Origin: an uncultured Alistipes sp.
GTDB lineage: Bacteria > Bacteroidota > Bacteroidia > Bacteroidales > Rikenellaceae
Length of the DNA: 64,000 nucleotides
Direction of reading: 5' to 3'
Assembly (NCBI GenBank): GCA_910577475.1
Contig: CAJTLJ010000008.1
Location: 1-64,000, forward strand
Both the position numbers and the translations under genes were made by a program. This document shows, in pieces, positions 46,511-54,791 of the stretch. Positions within the stretch are counted from its first letter, which is position 1, and every line of letters starts with the position of its first letter. The notes under the pieces were generated by a model. That model had not been told where the DNA came from and made no database searches. It saw only the letters and a program-made list of their open reading frames with translations.

Positions 46511-46834
46511 TTACTTCTGCTCCCCGGCAGGCAGCACCTCACCCTTCTCGTTGAAGAGCACGTCCGAAGTCTTCCCTTCGGCATCGGCAAGTGTCACTTT
46601 GTAGGTCTTGACATCCTCCTCGGTCTTCACATAGGCGGCCTTGATGGTCTGTCCCTCGTAGCTCTTGGCTACGGCATCCTTGACAGCCTGCGGAAGCTGG
46701 TCGGTTTCGATAGCCTCGAATTCATTTTCGGCGGTTACCGAAATCTGAGCCTTCGGGGCGATTGCAGTGCTGGCATACGCGGCATTGAAGCCGAGGGCTG
46801 CGAAAAGAGCAGCGGCGATAAATACTTTTTTCAT
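46511..46834 (-). CDS. Small secreted PepSY-like protein
   Basis: A 107-residue protein with a cleavable signal peptide (MKKVFIAAALFAALGFNAAYA, cleavage after AYA). The rest matches the compact PepSY-like module common in Bacteroidales: LPQAVKDAVAKSYEGQTIKAAYVKTEE and VLFNEKGEV. Such proteins occur singly or next to histidine kinases, and function is not established. It has its own promoter box at 46890-46897. Confidence 0.7.
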   Translation of the reverse strand: MKKVFIAAALFAALGFNAAYASTAIAPKAQISVTAENEFEAIETDQLPQAVKDAVAKSYEGQTIKAAYVKTEEDVKTYKVTLADAEGKTSDVLFNEKGEVLPAGEQK

Positions 46835-46889
46835 TTTCGTAATGTGTTTAATTAAACTTAAAATCTCCTTTTTTTCAAGGTTGCTGATA

Positions 46890-46897
46890 CAAATTTA
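46890..46897 (-). promoter_or_regulatory. Promoter -7 box of the PepSY-like gene
   Basis: The minus strand reads TAAATTTG, a match to TAnnTTTG, leaving about 50 nt of leader before the ATG at 46834. Confidence 0.5.
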
Positions 46898-46969
46898 TCG
46901 ACATCCCGAGCACAATCCAAGCAAGTGATTATGAACGGCATTTTTCCGATGACGGATGTTTCCCGGGTT

Positions 46970-48415
46970 CTATTTCGTCCCGCCTCCGAGGGCATGGTAA
47001 AGCGTGATGACGCCCTGTATCTCGTCGTAGCGGTCTTCCGATTCCGCCAGTTCGGCCTGCAAAAGTTTCTGCTGGGCGGTGAGCACTTCCAAATAGTGGG
47101 TTCGCCCGTACTTCATCAGCAACTTGGTATTCCATACGGCGGCTTTCAGATTCAGAATCTGCTTGCGGTCTATACCCAGCCGCTTGCGGGCCGTCTGCCA
47201 GAGGATAAGTGCATTGTTCACCTCGTTGCCGGCATCGAGCAGACTTTGGCGGAATTGCAGCAATGCCTCCTGCTGCCGTGCGCGGGCTATTTTCAGCCGG
47301 GCGACGTTCTCGCCTTTATGGAAAAGAGGTTGCACCAGCGAACCGACCGCATTGAAAAGCCACGTTCCCGGATTGGATATGGTCCCCGCATGATTGGTCC
47401 ATCCGATGGTACCGGAAAGCGTGATACGCGGATAAAAAGCCGAACGGGCTTCGCCGGTGGCATAGAACGACTGCATCAGGGCAAACTCCGCTTCCCGCAC
47501 ATCCGGACGGTTGCCGACCAGCGACAGAGGAAGCCCGGCGGACAAGCTGTCTGGAAAGTGCTGGTCGGCAAGCACGCCGCGTTCCAGCTTTACAGGAGCA
47601 ATTCCCAGCAATGCACAGACCGTATTCTCCAGCTCTCCGATGCGCTTTTCCAACGTGAGGATGGAACCTTCCACCTCCAACTTGTTGGCACGTGCCTGCA
47701 ACACGGCAGCTTCCGTAGTTTTCCCTGCCCGTTTGAGCGCGGAAAGCGTGCGGATATTCTCCTGCCATGTCGTCAGCGTGCGGCGGCTGATCTGCAACTG
47801 CTCGTCGAGCATCAGCAGCGTATAGTAACTGTCGGCAACGGTGGCGACCAGACGTGTCTGCATCGCCTGCTCGTATGCCCGGCTTTGCCCGAGAGCCGCC
47901 TTGGCTCCGGCTTTCGCATTGCGCTGCCGGCCGAGGATGTCCAATTCCCACTCTGCCGAAGGGCCGACCGAATAGGTTCGTTGCGCAGGACGTCCGTCGG
48001 AATGACTTACTTGCCCTGCCCGCCGAGAGAGACGAACGGAAGAAATGCCAAACGGGAGGATTGCAGGACGGCTTCCGCCTCCATGACCTCGTTGCGGGCG
48101 GTCTGCAAGTCGAACTCCGAAACCACCTCTTCTTCCAGAAGCCCCTTGTTGCTCTCCAGAACCAGCCGGGCGGTGGAGAGCACCGCTTCGGCACTTTTTA
48201 CATTGGCGACGGCGATGTCGTGCGCAGCCTTGTAAGGCACCTGGTCGATGACGATAATACACTATCCTTACGTACCGCATCGCCCTCCTTCATTCGGATG
48301 TCCGTAATCTGACCGCTTACCTGCGGACGAATCTCCACGGTCTGATACCCCCGTATGGTAGCCGTATAACCGCTGCGGAGCGTGCGGCTGCTCAACGTTA
48401 CCGTATCCGTATGGA
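46970..48415 (-). pseudogene. Collapsed RND efflux operon: MFP start fused to OMF end
   Basis: Three frames join. From about 48415 to 48260: an AcrA/HlyD-like fusion protein start (VTLSSRTLRSGYTATIRGYQ, EIRPQVSGQITDIRMKEGD). After a one-base loss near 48258, 48240-48007 gives its coiled coil (PYKAAHDIAVANVKSAEAV, EVVSEFDLQTARNEVMEAEA). This runs in frame into LAFLPFVSLGGQG, a TolC-type outer-membrane sequence. After a second shift near 48005, the OMF continues to 46970 (SVGPSAEWELDILGRQRN, PLSLVGNRPDVREAEFALM, FHKGENVARL). The MFP C-terminal half, the RND pump and the OMF N-terminus are missing, as expected from one internal deletion. Confidence 0.72.
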
Positions 48416-48605
48416 AGTCGAAGAGGGCGTGCTCCGTTTCACGACGCAAAACCACATCATGAAAAAGCGGCACGAAAAGGAGCCTGCCGTCGGCATCGAA
48501 AACTGCCGCGCACGGTTGGAACTGCTCTATCCCGGGCGTTTCACGCTGACCGCCCGGGAAGAAAACTCCGAGTATGAACTGAATCTGACCATACGCCTCA
48601 AATGA
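48411..48605 (+). pseudogene. C-terminal remnant of a LytS-type histidine kinase
   Basis: About 64 codons read EVEEGVLRFTTQNH, EPAVGIENCRARLELLYPGR and EYELNLTIRL to a stop at 48605. That is the end of the ATPase domain of a LytS/YehU-like sensor kinase (the G-x-x-NxxxRLELLYP block). No start or sensor part remains. Its left end abuts the truncated efflux gene on the other strand. Its stop overlaps the start of the response-regulator fragment (ATGA), the normal kinase-regulator coupling. Confidence 0.65.
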
Positions 48606-48893
48606 AAAAGATAAATTGCATCGCCATAGACGACGAACCCATAGCACTGTCCGTCATATCCCAATTCTGCTTGCGGACGGGCGGTCTCGACCTGCTTACC
48701 TACAGCAAACCGCAGGAAGGATTGCAAGCCGTCATCGACAGGCAACCCGACATCGTTTTCCTCGACATAGAGATGGATTGCCTGAACGGTCTCGACATCG
48801 CACGCAAACTGCCGGCATCGACCTGCTTCATCTTCACCACAGCCTACATCCGCTACGCCCTCGACGGATTCGACCTCGATGCTGCCGATTTCC
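48602..48893 (+). pseudogene. Truncated LytTR-type response regulator
   Basis: The receiver domain starts MKKINCIAIDDEPIALSVIS (acidic pocket DDE). The phospho-acceptor Asp lies in DIVFLDIEMDCLNGLD and the switch Thr in FIFTTAY. Homology ends at about 48893 (DGFDLDAADF). The frame then runs through unrelated sequence to 49015. The end of the receiver and the whole DNA-binding domain are absent, so it cannot regulate. Confidence 0.7.
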
Positions 48894-48950
48894 CGCTTGC
48901 ATTCTCCCGGGAACATGAAAGGACTCAACAGGGCAGAATAGTACATATAA

Positions 48951-49385
48951 ATGAACAAGAAAGAACTGATACGCACCATCTCCCGCGAGCTCGACTCACC
49001 CATGTCGCAAGATAAAATCGCATTCGTGCCCGAGCTGAAATACCTGCTCGACATGTGCAAGAAACACACCCTCGAACTGGAGAGCATATTCCCCTGCAAC
49101 ACGAAAGAGGAGGAGCACGCTTTCGAACTGCTGTGCAGAGCCTATGTCGAGGCCCGCTATAACGACCGCTTCGCCGTCGGGAAAGAGGTGATCGACATCC
49201 TCGTCCCGAGAATCGAACTCCTGATCCGGACCGTCGAAAAAGTCGGCCGCGACCGCATCGCCTTCTACGACAGCAAATCGAGAGATAGCCGTAGCCCCGA
49301 GAGCGAGACCGACCGCGTGTCGGGACGCCGTCAGAAGCGGAAAACTGCGCCGACCGCATGCACGGTGAAGATTTTCGCCGCATGA
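48951..49385 (+). CDS. HEPN-domain-like protein, possibly truncated
   Basis: A 144-residue protein. The middle, FPCNTKEEEHAFELLCRAYVEARYNDRF with the following VPRIELLIRTVEKV, matches the second half of HEPN domains in Bacteroidales nucleotidyltransferase-HEPN proteins. The first 45 residues do not show the matching nucleotidyltransferase or first HEPN half. The last 35 are basic and low-complexity (SGRRQKRKTAP). It may be a tail fragment with a new start. It overlaps the junk extension of the response-regulator relic. Confidence 0.45.
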   Translation: MNKKELIRTISRELDSPMSQDKIAFVPELKYLLDMCKKHTLELESIFPCNTKEEEHAFELLCRAYVEARYNDRFAVGKEVIDILVPRIELLIRTVEKVGRDRIAFYDSKSRDSRSPESETDRVSGRRQKRKTAPTACTVKIFAA

Positions 49386-49411
49386 TCCGCACGATTTTAT
49401 GAATTGTTTTG

Positions 49412-49419
49412 TACTTTTG
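49412..49419 (+). promoter_or_regulatory. Promoter -7 box of serS
   Basis: TACTTTTG followed by C matches TAnnTTTG. The start near 49425 gives a 33-nt leader before the serS ATG at 49458 and rules out the longer in-frame start at 49404. Confidence 0.65.
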
Positions 49420-49457
49420 CGGTTCGAAACATTCGACATTCAAAAACGAAAACCAAT

Positions 49458-50729
49458 ATGCTTACACTGAAGCAACTGCGTGACGACCGCGAGGCAGCCA
49501 TCCGCAAACTGGCCAAGAAGGGTGTGGACGCCGCACCCGTGCTGGACCGTATCGAAATGCTGGACGACCGGCGCAAGGCCCTCCAGACCGAGCTGGACAA
49601 CTGTCTGGCCGAGCAGAACAAGGCCGCCAAGCAGATCGGAGCCCTGATGGGTCAGGGCAAGCGCGACGAGGCCGAAGAGATGAAACGGTTCGTCGCGGAC
49701 CTGAAGGAGAAGTCGGCCTCGCTGTCGGCCGAGCAGAAGAGCGTGGCCGACGAATTGCAGGCGGCCATCGTGACGCTGCCCAACTTCCCGGCAGAGATCG
49801 TGCCCGAGGGCAGAACCGCCGAGGACAATCTGGTCGTGAAGCTCGTGGAGAGCTACACCCCCCTGCCCGAGAACGCCCTACCCCACTGGGAGCTGGCGAA
49901 GAAATACGACATCATCGACTTCGATCTGGGCGTGAAGCTCACCGGCGCCGGCTTCCCCGTCTACAAGGGCAAGGGCGCCCGCCTGCAGCGCGCCCTGATA
50001 AACTACTTCCTCGACTGCAACACGAAGGCCGGCTATTTGGAGGTGGAGCCTCCCGTGATGGTGAACGAGGCATCGGGATTCGGCACCGGACAGCTGCCCG
50101 ACAAGGAGGGGCAGATGTATCACGCCACGGCCGACAACTTCTATCTGGTCCCCACGGCCGAGGTTCCCGTGACGAACATCTACCGCGACGTCATTCTCGA
50201 CGAGAAGGATTTCCCGGTCCGGATGACCGCCTACACCCCCTGCTTCCGCCGCGAGGCGGGCTCCTACGGCAAGGACGTGCGCGGCCTGAACCGACTGCAC
50301 CAGTTCGACAAGGTCGAGATCGTGCAGCTGTCGCTGCCCGAAAAGAGCTACGAGGCACTGGACGGCATGGTCGCCCACGTGGAGTCGATCGTCAAGTCGC
50401 TGGGGCTGCCCTACCGCATTCTGCGGCTGTGCGGCGGCGACATGTCCTTCACCTCGGCACTGACCTACGATTTCGAGGTCTACTCCGAAGCCCAGAAGCG
50501 CTGGCTGGAGGTGTCGTCGGTGTCGAACTTCGAGTCGTTCCAGGCAAACCGCCTGAAACTCCGCTACAAGGATGCCGACAAGAAGACCCGACTGGCCCAC
50601 ACGCTCAACGGTTCGTCGCTGGCCCTGCCCCGCATCGTCGCCGCCCTGCTGGAGAACAACCAGACCCCCGAGGGAATCCGCATTCCCGAGGTGCTGATTC
50701 CCTACACGGGTTTTGATATTATCGAATAA
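49458..50729 (+). CDS. serS: Serine--tRNA ligase
   Basis: A 423-residue class II synthetase. The N-terminal tRNA-binding coiled coil (about residues 28-105, KALQTELDNCLAEQNKAAKQ) is followed by the catalytic core. Motif 2 is FRREAGSYGKDVRGLNRLHQF, motif 3 is the GSSLALPRIVAALLENNQ block, and the Ser-binding TAEVPVTN is present. The start at 49458 gives the family-typical MLTLKQLRDD. Its 3' end contains the -33 box of the ferredoxin promoter. Confidence 0.97.
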   Translation: MLTLKQLRDDREAAIRKLAKKGVDAAPVLDRIEMLDDRRKALQTELDNCLAEQNKAAKQIGALMGQGKRDEAEEMKRFVADLKEKSASLSAEQKSVADELQAAIVTLPNFPAEIVPEGRTAEDNLVVKLVESYTPLPENALPHWELAKKYDIIDFDLGVKLTGAGFPVYKGKGARLQRALINYFLDCNTKAGYLEVEPPVMVNEASGFGTGQLPDKEGQMYHATADNFYLVPTAEVPVTNIYRDVILDEKDFPVRMTAYTPCFRREAGSYGKDVRGLNRLHQFDKVEIVQLSLPEKSYEALDGMVAHVESIVKSLGLPYRILRLCGGDMSFTSALTYDFEVYSEAQKRWLEVSSVSNFESFQANRLKLRYKDADKKTRLAHTLNGSSLALPRIVAALLENNQTPEGIRIPEVLIPYTGFDIIE

Positions 50730-50742
50730 TTGCCTATATTTG
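50712..50742 (+). promoter_or_regulatory. Ferredoxin promoter, -33 box inside serS
   Basis: TTTG (50712-50715, inside the last codons of serS), 19 nt, then TATATTTG (50735-50742) followed by C: an exact Bacteroidota promoter. The start near 50748 gives a 29-nt leader. Confidence 0.82.
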
Positions 50743-50776
50743 CATCACATACTTTACAAACTTAAAAATTAAAACT

Positions 50777-50947
50777 ATGGCTTACAAAATTTCTGACGCT
50801 TGTGTTGCCTGCGGTACCTGCATCGGCGAGTGCCCGGTAGAGGCTATCTCGGCTGGCGACATCTATGTTATCGACGCTGACAAGTGCATCGACTGCGGCA
50901 CCTGCGCAGGCGTTTGCCCCAGCGAGGCGATCTCTCCCGCAGAGTAA
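50777..50947 (+). CDS. Small 2[4Fe-4S] ferredoxin
   Basis: A 56-residue clostridial-type ferredoxin. Two complete ligand sets are seen: CVACGTCIGECPVEAI and CIDCGTCAGVCPSEAI, spaced as in the classic fold. It is a low-potential electron carrier, perhaps for pyruvate:ferredoxin oxidoreductase and partners. It is acidic (start MAYKISDA, end SPAE). It has its own strong promoter and a UUCG-loop terminator, so it is likely a highly expressed single gene. Confidence 0.95.
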   Translation: MAYKISDACVACGTCIGECPVEAISAGDIYVIDADKCIDCGTCAGVCPSEAISPAE

Positions 50948-50968
50948 TCGTCGGACGATGATAGTGCA

Positions 50969-50996
50969 CGGGCGGTTGTCTTCGGACAGCCGCCCG
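50969..50996 (+). terminator. Terminator of the ferredoxin gene
   Basis: A 12-bp stem with one mismatch is closed by a TTCG tetraloop (50981-50984). TTCGCTTTT follows. It is 21 nt after the stop codon. Confidence 0.85.
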
Positions 50997-51034
50997 TTCG
51001 CTTTTCCGCCGGACCATTTTCCTGCGGTTCGCAC

Positions 51035-51087
51035 CGGTTCACGCCGATCCGACCGTCGAGACCCCTCGGCTTCGCTCGGGGTGACAG
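51035..51087. repeat. Dispersed palindrome, right-half fragment
   Basis: The right-hand module of the repeat family (GGTTCACGCCGATCCGACCG, then CTCGGCTTCGCTCGGGGTGACAG) is present without a left half. It lies 45 nt before a full copy in the same gap. Confidence 0.6.
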
Positions 51088-51132
51088 AGCAATTCACAAT
51101 GCACAATTCACGATGCACGATTGTTCTGTGTC

Positions 51133-51266
51133 TGTCATGTTGAGCGAAGGGGCGACCAGCCCCGAAGTCGAAACATCTCGACTTGACGGAGCATTCACCA
51201 TTGCGACCCGCACGAGTTCATGCCCGTACGACCGTCGAGCCCCCTCGGCAGGCTCGGGGTGACATG
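51133..51266. repeat. Dispersed imperfect palindrome, copy B
   Basis: It starts CTGTCATGTTGAGCG and ends CTCGGGGTGACAT. Internal landmarks are GAAGTCGAAACATCTCGACTT, GAGCATTCACCATTG and CGTACGACCGTCGAG. It shares this order with 63391-63529 and, at both ends, with 11587-11827. It lies between the convergent ferredoxin and lipoprotein genes. Confidence 0.75.
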
Positions 51267-51300
51267 CGGGTACGCCCGTATCGCCCGGAGTTACAAAAAA

Positions 51301-51324
51301 AGGGCCGTCCCGAAGGACAGCCCT
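51301..51324 (-). terminator. Terminator of the poly-C lipoprotein gene
   Basis: AGGGCCGTCC pairs with GGACAGCCCT (one mismatch) around a CGAA loop. The A-run at 51294-51301 gives the T-tract on the minus strand. It is 24 nt after the stop at 51348. Confidence 0.8.
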
Positions 51325-51347
51325 CATTTTCGTTGCCTGAATTCGGT

Positions 51348-52711
51348 TTAGCGTACCTTGCCGAAAGCGGGAGCCAGCACGGCATTGCACGAAGCGGCGG
51401 CACCCAGCACGGCGGGAACCTGGAACGGACGCTCGACATAGTTGCGACGCACCGAGCGGACAGCCTTCACCGAAGCGGCAGCCGTTCCGGTCGTCGTGAA
51501 GTAGGCCTTCGCGATATCGCCGTCCAGCGTCTCCTCAGCATTCATGTAGTAGGCATAGGCGCAGTAGCGGGTACCGGGTTCCAGTTCGCCGTAAGACCCC
51601 TTGACCGAACCGGTATAGAGCAGATCATTCTGATCGAAGAGCTGGTAAACCGTCATTCCGGTAATATTCTGAGAGGACATGTAGTCATAGTAGAAAGCCA
51701 GATCCTCGGAGAAGAGTTGGGCATCCGAAGCGAACTGATCGACATAGTCGGCATACTCCACCATGATCGTGTAGGGCTTCGTCGCATCGGCGGGAACGAT
51801 CTCCATATCGACCGACGAATTCGTCGGGTTGCTGAGCGTAATGGTACCGAAAGCGTAGTTGCCAGGATTGACGGGCGTATCACCGCCGGCAGGCGTAGTA
51901 AAGGTCTGGGTCTGGGTAGCCGAAACTACCTCGAGTTTCTCCTTGTCGAATCCGAACAGAACAAACGTGAAGCTCGTCGATGCCGACAAACCGCTGAAGG
52001 AGATGCGGCCCGTATCCTGATCCTCCGGAAGGGTATATACGCTTTTCAGCATATTTTCGCCGAAGGTGGAGATGATGACATCGGCCAGATCATTCTTGTC
52101 GATCGACGAGATGGCCTCGGTGGTGAACAAACCGATATAGAACGACGATCCGGGAGTGCCGGTCACGGAGACCTCCGCAGTCGTCGAGGTAACCTGACCC
52201 AAAGAGAGCACGAAGTCGGACTCGGCCAGCGGCAGCAGCTGGACGGTCTCGACGACCACGTCCGTCAGGATCTCGCCCGAAGCGGAGAGGCCGAAGACGA
52301 CGACAGCGACCTCGGAGCCGGCCGAGAACATCCACAGACTACGCAGGCTGGGAATCGTGGCGGCACCCTTATAGATATACTCGTTGTCGACGGCACCCAG
52401 ATCGATACCATCGCTGAGATCCTGCTCGACCAGCGCCTTGGCGATCTCGCTGCCCGTAAGCTCGGCGGTTACGGCGGCGGGAACGATACCCACATAGTAG
52501 TTGCCAGTGTAGCTGTTCGGCTTCACCGACAGCGCGAAATCGGTAGCGGTAATGTTCGAAGCGGTAACCGTGAAAGCCTCATTCTCCGGACCCGGTTCAG
52601 GGTTTACGGGAACCTCCTGGTGGGGGGGGTAGGCTCGTCATTGGAACTGCACGAAGGCAGAGCGGCAGCGATCAATGCGAATGCGGCGAAGGCCATCCAA
52701 AATCTTTTCAT
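51348..52711 (-). pseudogene. Surface lipoprotein, frame broken in a poly-C tract
   Basis: The ATG at 52711 starts a lipoprotein signal (MKRFWMAFAAFALIAAALPSC, then SSNDEP). The frame breaks at a run of eight C (plus strand G8, 52622-52629) and ends soon after. With nine C it would continue as PHQEVPVNPEPGPENEAFTV into the 392-residue frame ending at 51348. That frame holds three or four fibronectin/BACON-like beta modules (EVAVVVFGLSASGEI, STSFTFVLFGFD, ELEPGTRYCAYAYYMN). The gene may be phase-variable, decayed or miscalled at the run. It is followed by a terminator and resembles the neighbouring 552-residue lipoprotein. Confidence 0.75.
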
Positions 52712-52801
52712 TTTCTCAACTTTTTTAATAAGACACTCTTTCTTCCTCATCGGATCCCTGTCGCAAGGCCAACCTCACCCGATTCGATAAGTTTCATTTC
52801 A

Positions 52802-52809
52802 CAAATTTA
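52802..52809 (-). promoter_or_regulatory. Possible promoter -7 box of the poly-C lipoprotein gene
   Basis: The minus strand reads TAAATTTG (TAnnTTTG) about 90 nt before the ATG. No -33 box is clear, and the sequence is AT-rich, so chance is possible. Confidence 0.4.
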
Positions 52810-52985
52810 TAATATTATTTTTATTTTACCTCGCTTTCTCCCGATTCTTTTCGATTCCACCACCCTCCTTATGAAGAAAAAACGACGATTTGCAGCGCCG
52901 ATCCGCCCTTTCCGCTTTCAATCCGAAACCGAAACCGGGCATTCGCATACGAATCGCAACCGGAATTTTTCCACAAAAAAATTCC

Positions 52986-53014
52986 GGGGTCCGGCTGTTT
53001 GACGGCCGGACCCC
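52986..53014 (-). terminator. Terminator of the 552-residue lipoprotein gene
   Basis: GGGGTCCGGC pairs with GCCGGACCCC around a short loop, followed on the minus strand by GGAATTTTTTTG. It lies 25 nt after the stop at 53040. Confidence 0.85.
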
Positions 53015-53039
53015 GAAACGTAACAGGATTTCTACGTAC

Positions 53040-54698
53040 CTATCGACGAGCTCTTTCCGTAAGATCGGCGATACGGCGCGGGGACTTGAGCGTCTTCGCC
53101 CGGAAATCCGACGGGACGGGAGAAGCCCCCTCCTTCGTCAGATCGACCACTTCGCGCAGAATCGGTCCGTAATTGCCTGCAGCGTCCTGCGCCACACCGC
53201 AAATCGTATTCTCGCCCCAGTAGCAGATGATCAGCATCTCGGTCTGATCCTTCGACGAGTCACCCATTCCCACCAGATTGTTGATGACGTTGCGGTCGCT
53301 GCTGCCGGTCAAATCACCCAGGAACGAGTAGAGATACCAGTGTGCGGCATCGGCCGTCGGCTCCGCCAGCACGGCCAGCACGGCATAGCCGCGGGCCGAA
53401 GCGAAGGTCTCGGGTTCGGCCTCGTAGAGGGCGTCGCCATCGTACCAATGATACTCCTTCAGGGCGATTCCGGCCGTCGAGGGCTCCTGCTTGAGCGAGC
53501 GGAAAGGCTCGCCCACCGCAAAGGGCGCGGCCGCCTGACCGTACTGATCGACACAGACCGCCCACATCCGATACTCGGTATCGGGCGTGAGATTCATGTC
53601 GAAATTCGTCTCTCCGACCTGTGCGATAGCCTCCACGGTCTCGACACGCGAGTGGAAATCTTCCGCATAAAAGTCGACCATGCTCTTCAACACGGCATTC
53701 ATCACCTGCTCCCGGTCACCGCCGTAAAAGTCCAGATAATGCTGGTAGAGGCTCTCCTCGATCACGTCGGAGACATAGACGGCCAGCGGCTCGGAAGGAG
53801 TCGTGACGAAATTGGAGTAGGTGTAGGCTGCCAGCGTATAGTCGAACGCAAAGCTGCAGGAGGCAGGGTCGCCGCCGGAGAGCGTCTCCATCGGCACGCG
53901 CGTCACGTCCGTCGTAATCATGCCGTCCTGATATCCGAAGGCGATCACCTCGTATTTCCAGCCGGGCTTCAGCTCCGCGTCCATCTCCGTATTGGAAATG
54001 GTCTTGTCGCCCGCATGGCAGCGCTCGGGAAGGCCGCCCCACGAGGTGTAGAGGTCGATCAGATAACGGGCGTACTCTGCGTCGGTCAACCCCTCGTCGA
54101 TGCCCACGGGACGAATGTCCAGAAAATAGGGGTCAGCGTTCGCAGTCTCCACGGCGATGCGGGCGCTGGTGTGACCCACGTCCGACACCTCGATGCTGAA
54201 GGTGTTGTCCGAAGAGACGGGTGCCAGCGTGGTGAACTCTTTCGAGACCACCTCGGTCGTGGCGTATGCCTCGGAGTTGATGCCTACGGCGATCACGTGA
54301 TACTTCGTTCCAGGCTCCAGTCCGGACATCTCGTAATCCTCGTCGCCGGACGAAGTCATCATCTTGACCGCTTCGGTGAAGGAGTAGCCGAACTCACCCA
54401 TCAGGCGCTCCTCGAGGAACCACTGGAGATAGTCGTTCACTCCGTTGCGCTCCATGACACTGAAGTCGTTGTCATCGAGCACATCCCAATAGTAGGTCGA
54501 CTGCTTGTCCGCCGGCGAGATGCCGATGGTTACACCCACAGCCGAGATGTCGGATACCGAGATTTCGAAAAGAGACGGACCGACCGGATCAACCGGATCG
54601 ACCGGCGGCATTACGGGTTCGTCGTTGCTGCTGCAAGCGACCGAAGCGAAACCGGCGAGCAAAGCGACGATCCGCAGAAGAAAAAATTGTCGTTTCAT
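53040..54698 (-). CDS. Multi-domain surface lipoprotein with Fn3-like modules
   Basis: A 552-residue lipoprotein. The signal MKRQFFLLRIVALLAGFASVAC ends in a lipobox, followed by SSNDEP and a Pro/Val/Asp linker (PPVDPVDPVGP). The body has repeated beta-sandwich modules recognisable by GLEPGTKYHVIAVGIN, LKPGWKYEVIAFGYQ and NLTPDTEYRMWAVCVD. This is a tandem fibronectin III-like arrangement. The C-terminus is basic (KSPRRIADLTERARR). It may be surface-exposed in Bacteroidales fashion; ligand unknown. It is upstream of, and similar in start and style to, the poly-C lipoprotein, suggesting duplication. Confidence 0.78.
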   Translation of the reverse strand: MKRQFFLLRIVALLAGFASVACSSNDEPVMPPVDPVDPVGPSLFEISVSDISAVGVTIGISPADKQSTYYWDVLDDNDFSVMERNGVNDYLQWFLEERLMGEFGYSFTEAVKMMTSSGDEDYEMSGLEPGTKYHVIAVGINSEAYATTEVVSKEFTTLAPVSSDNTFSIEVSDVGHTSARIAVETANADPYFLDIRPVGIDEGLTDAEYARYLIDLYTSWGGLPERCHAGDKTISNTEMDAELKPGWKYEVIAFGYQDGMITTDVTRVPMETLSGGDPASCSFAFDYTLAAYTYSNFVTTPSEPLAVYVSDVIEESLYQHYLDFYGGDREQVMNAVLKSMVDFYAEDFHSRVETVEAIAQVGETNFDMNLTPDTEYRMWAVCVDQYGQAAAPFAVGEPFRSLKQEPSTAGIALKEYHWYDGDALYEAEPETFASARGYAVLAVLAEPTADAAHWYLYSFLGDLTGSSDRNVINNLVGMGDSSKDQTEMLIICYWGENTICGVAQDAAGNYGPILREVVDLTKEGASPVPSDFRAKTLKSPRRIADLTERARR

Positions 54699-54720
54699 CG
54701 TTCGTAATTTTTTAAATAAA

Positions 54721-54751
54721 CGGATGCCTCACGGCATCCGGAGCAAAGGTA
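54721..54751 (-). promoter_or_regulatory. Lipoprotein promoter with 5'-terminal hairpin
   Basis: The minus strand reads TACCTTTG (54744-54751). By the usual spacing transcription starts near 54738, so the mRNA would begin inside a perfect 8-bp hairpin (54721-54728 against 54733-54740). The ATG follows 22 nt after the hairpin. The hairpin may stabilise the 5' end. Confidence 0.5.
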
Positions 54752-54791
54752 GCAATTATTTCCGATTTTCTGTCCTTACGGTCGAGAATCG

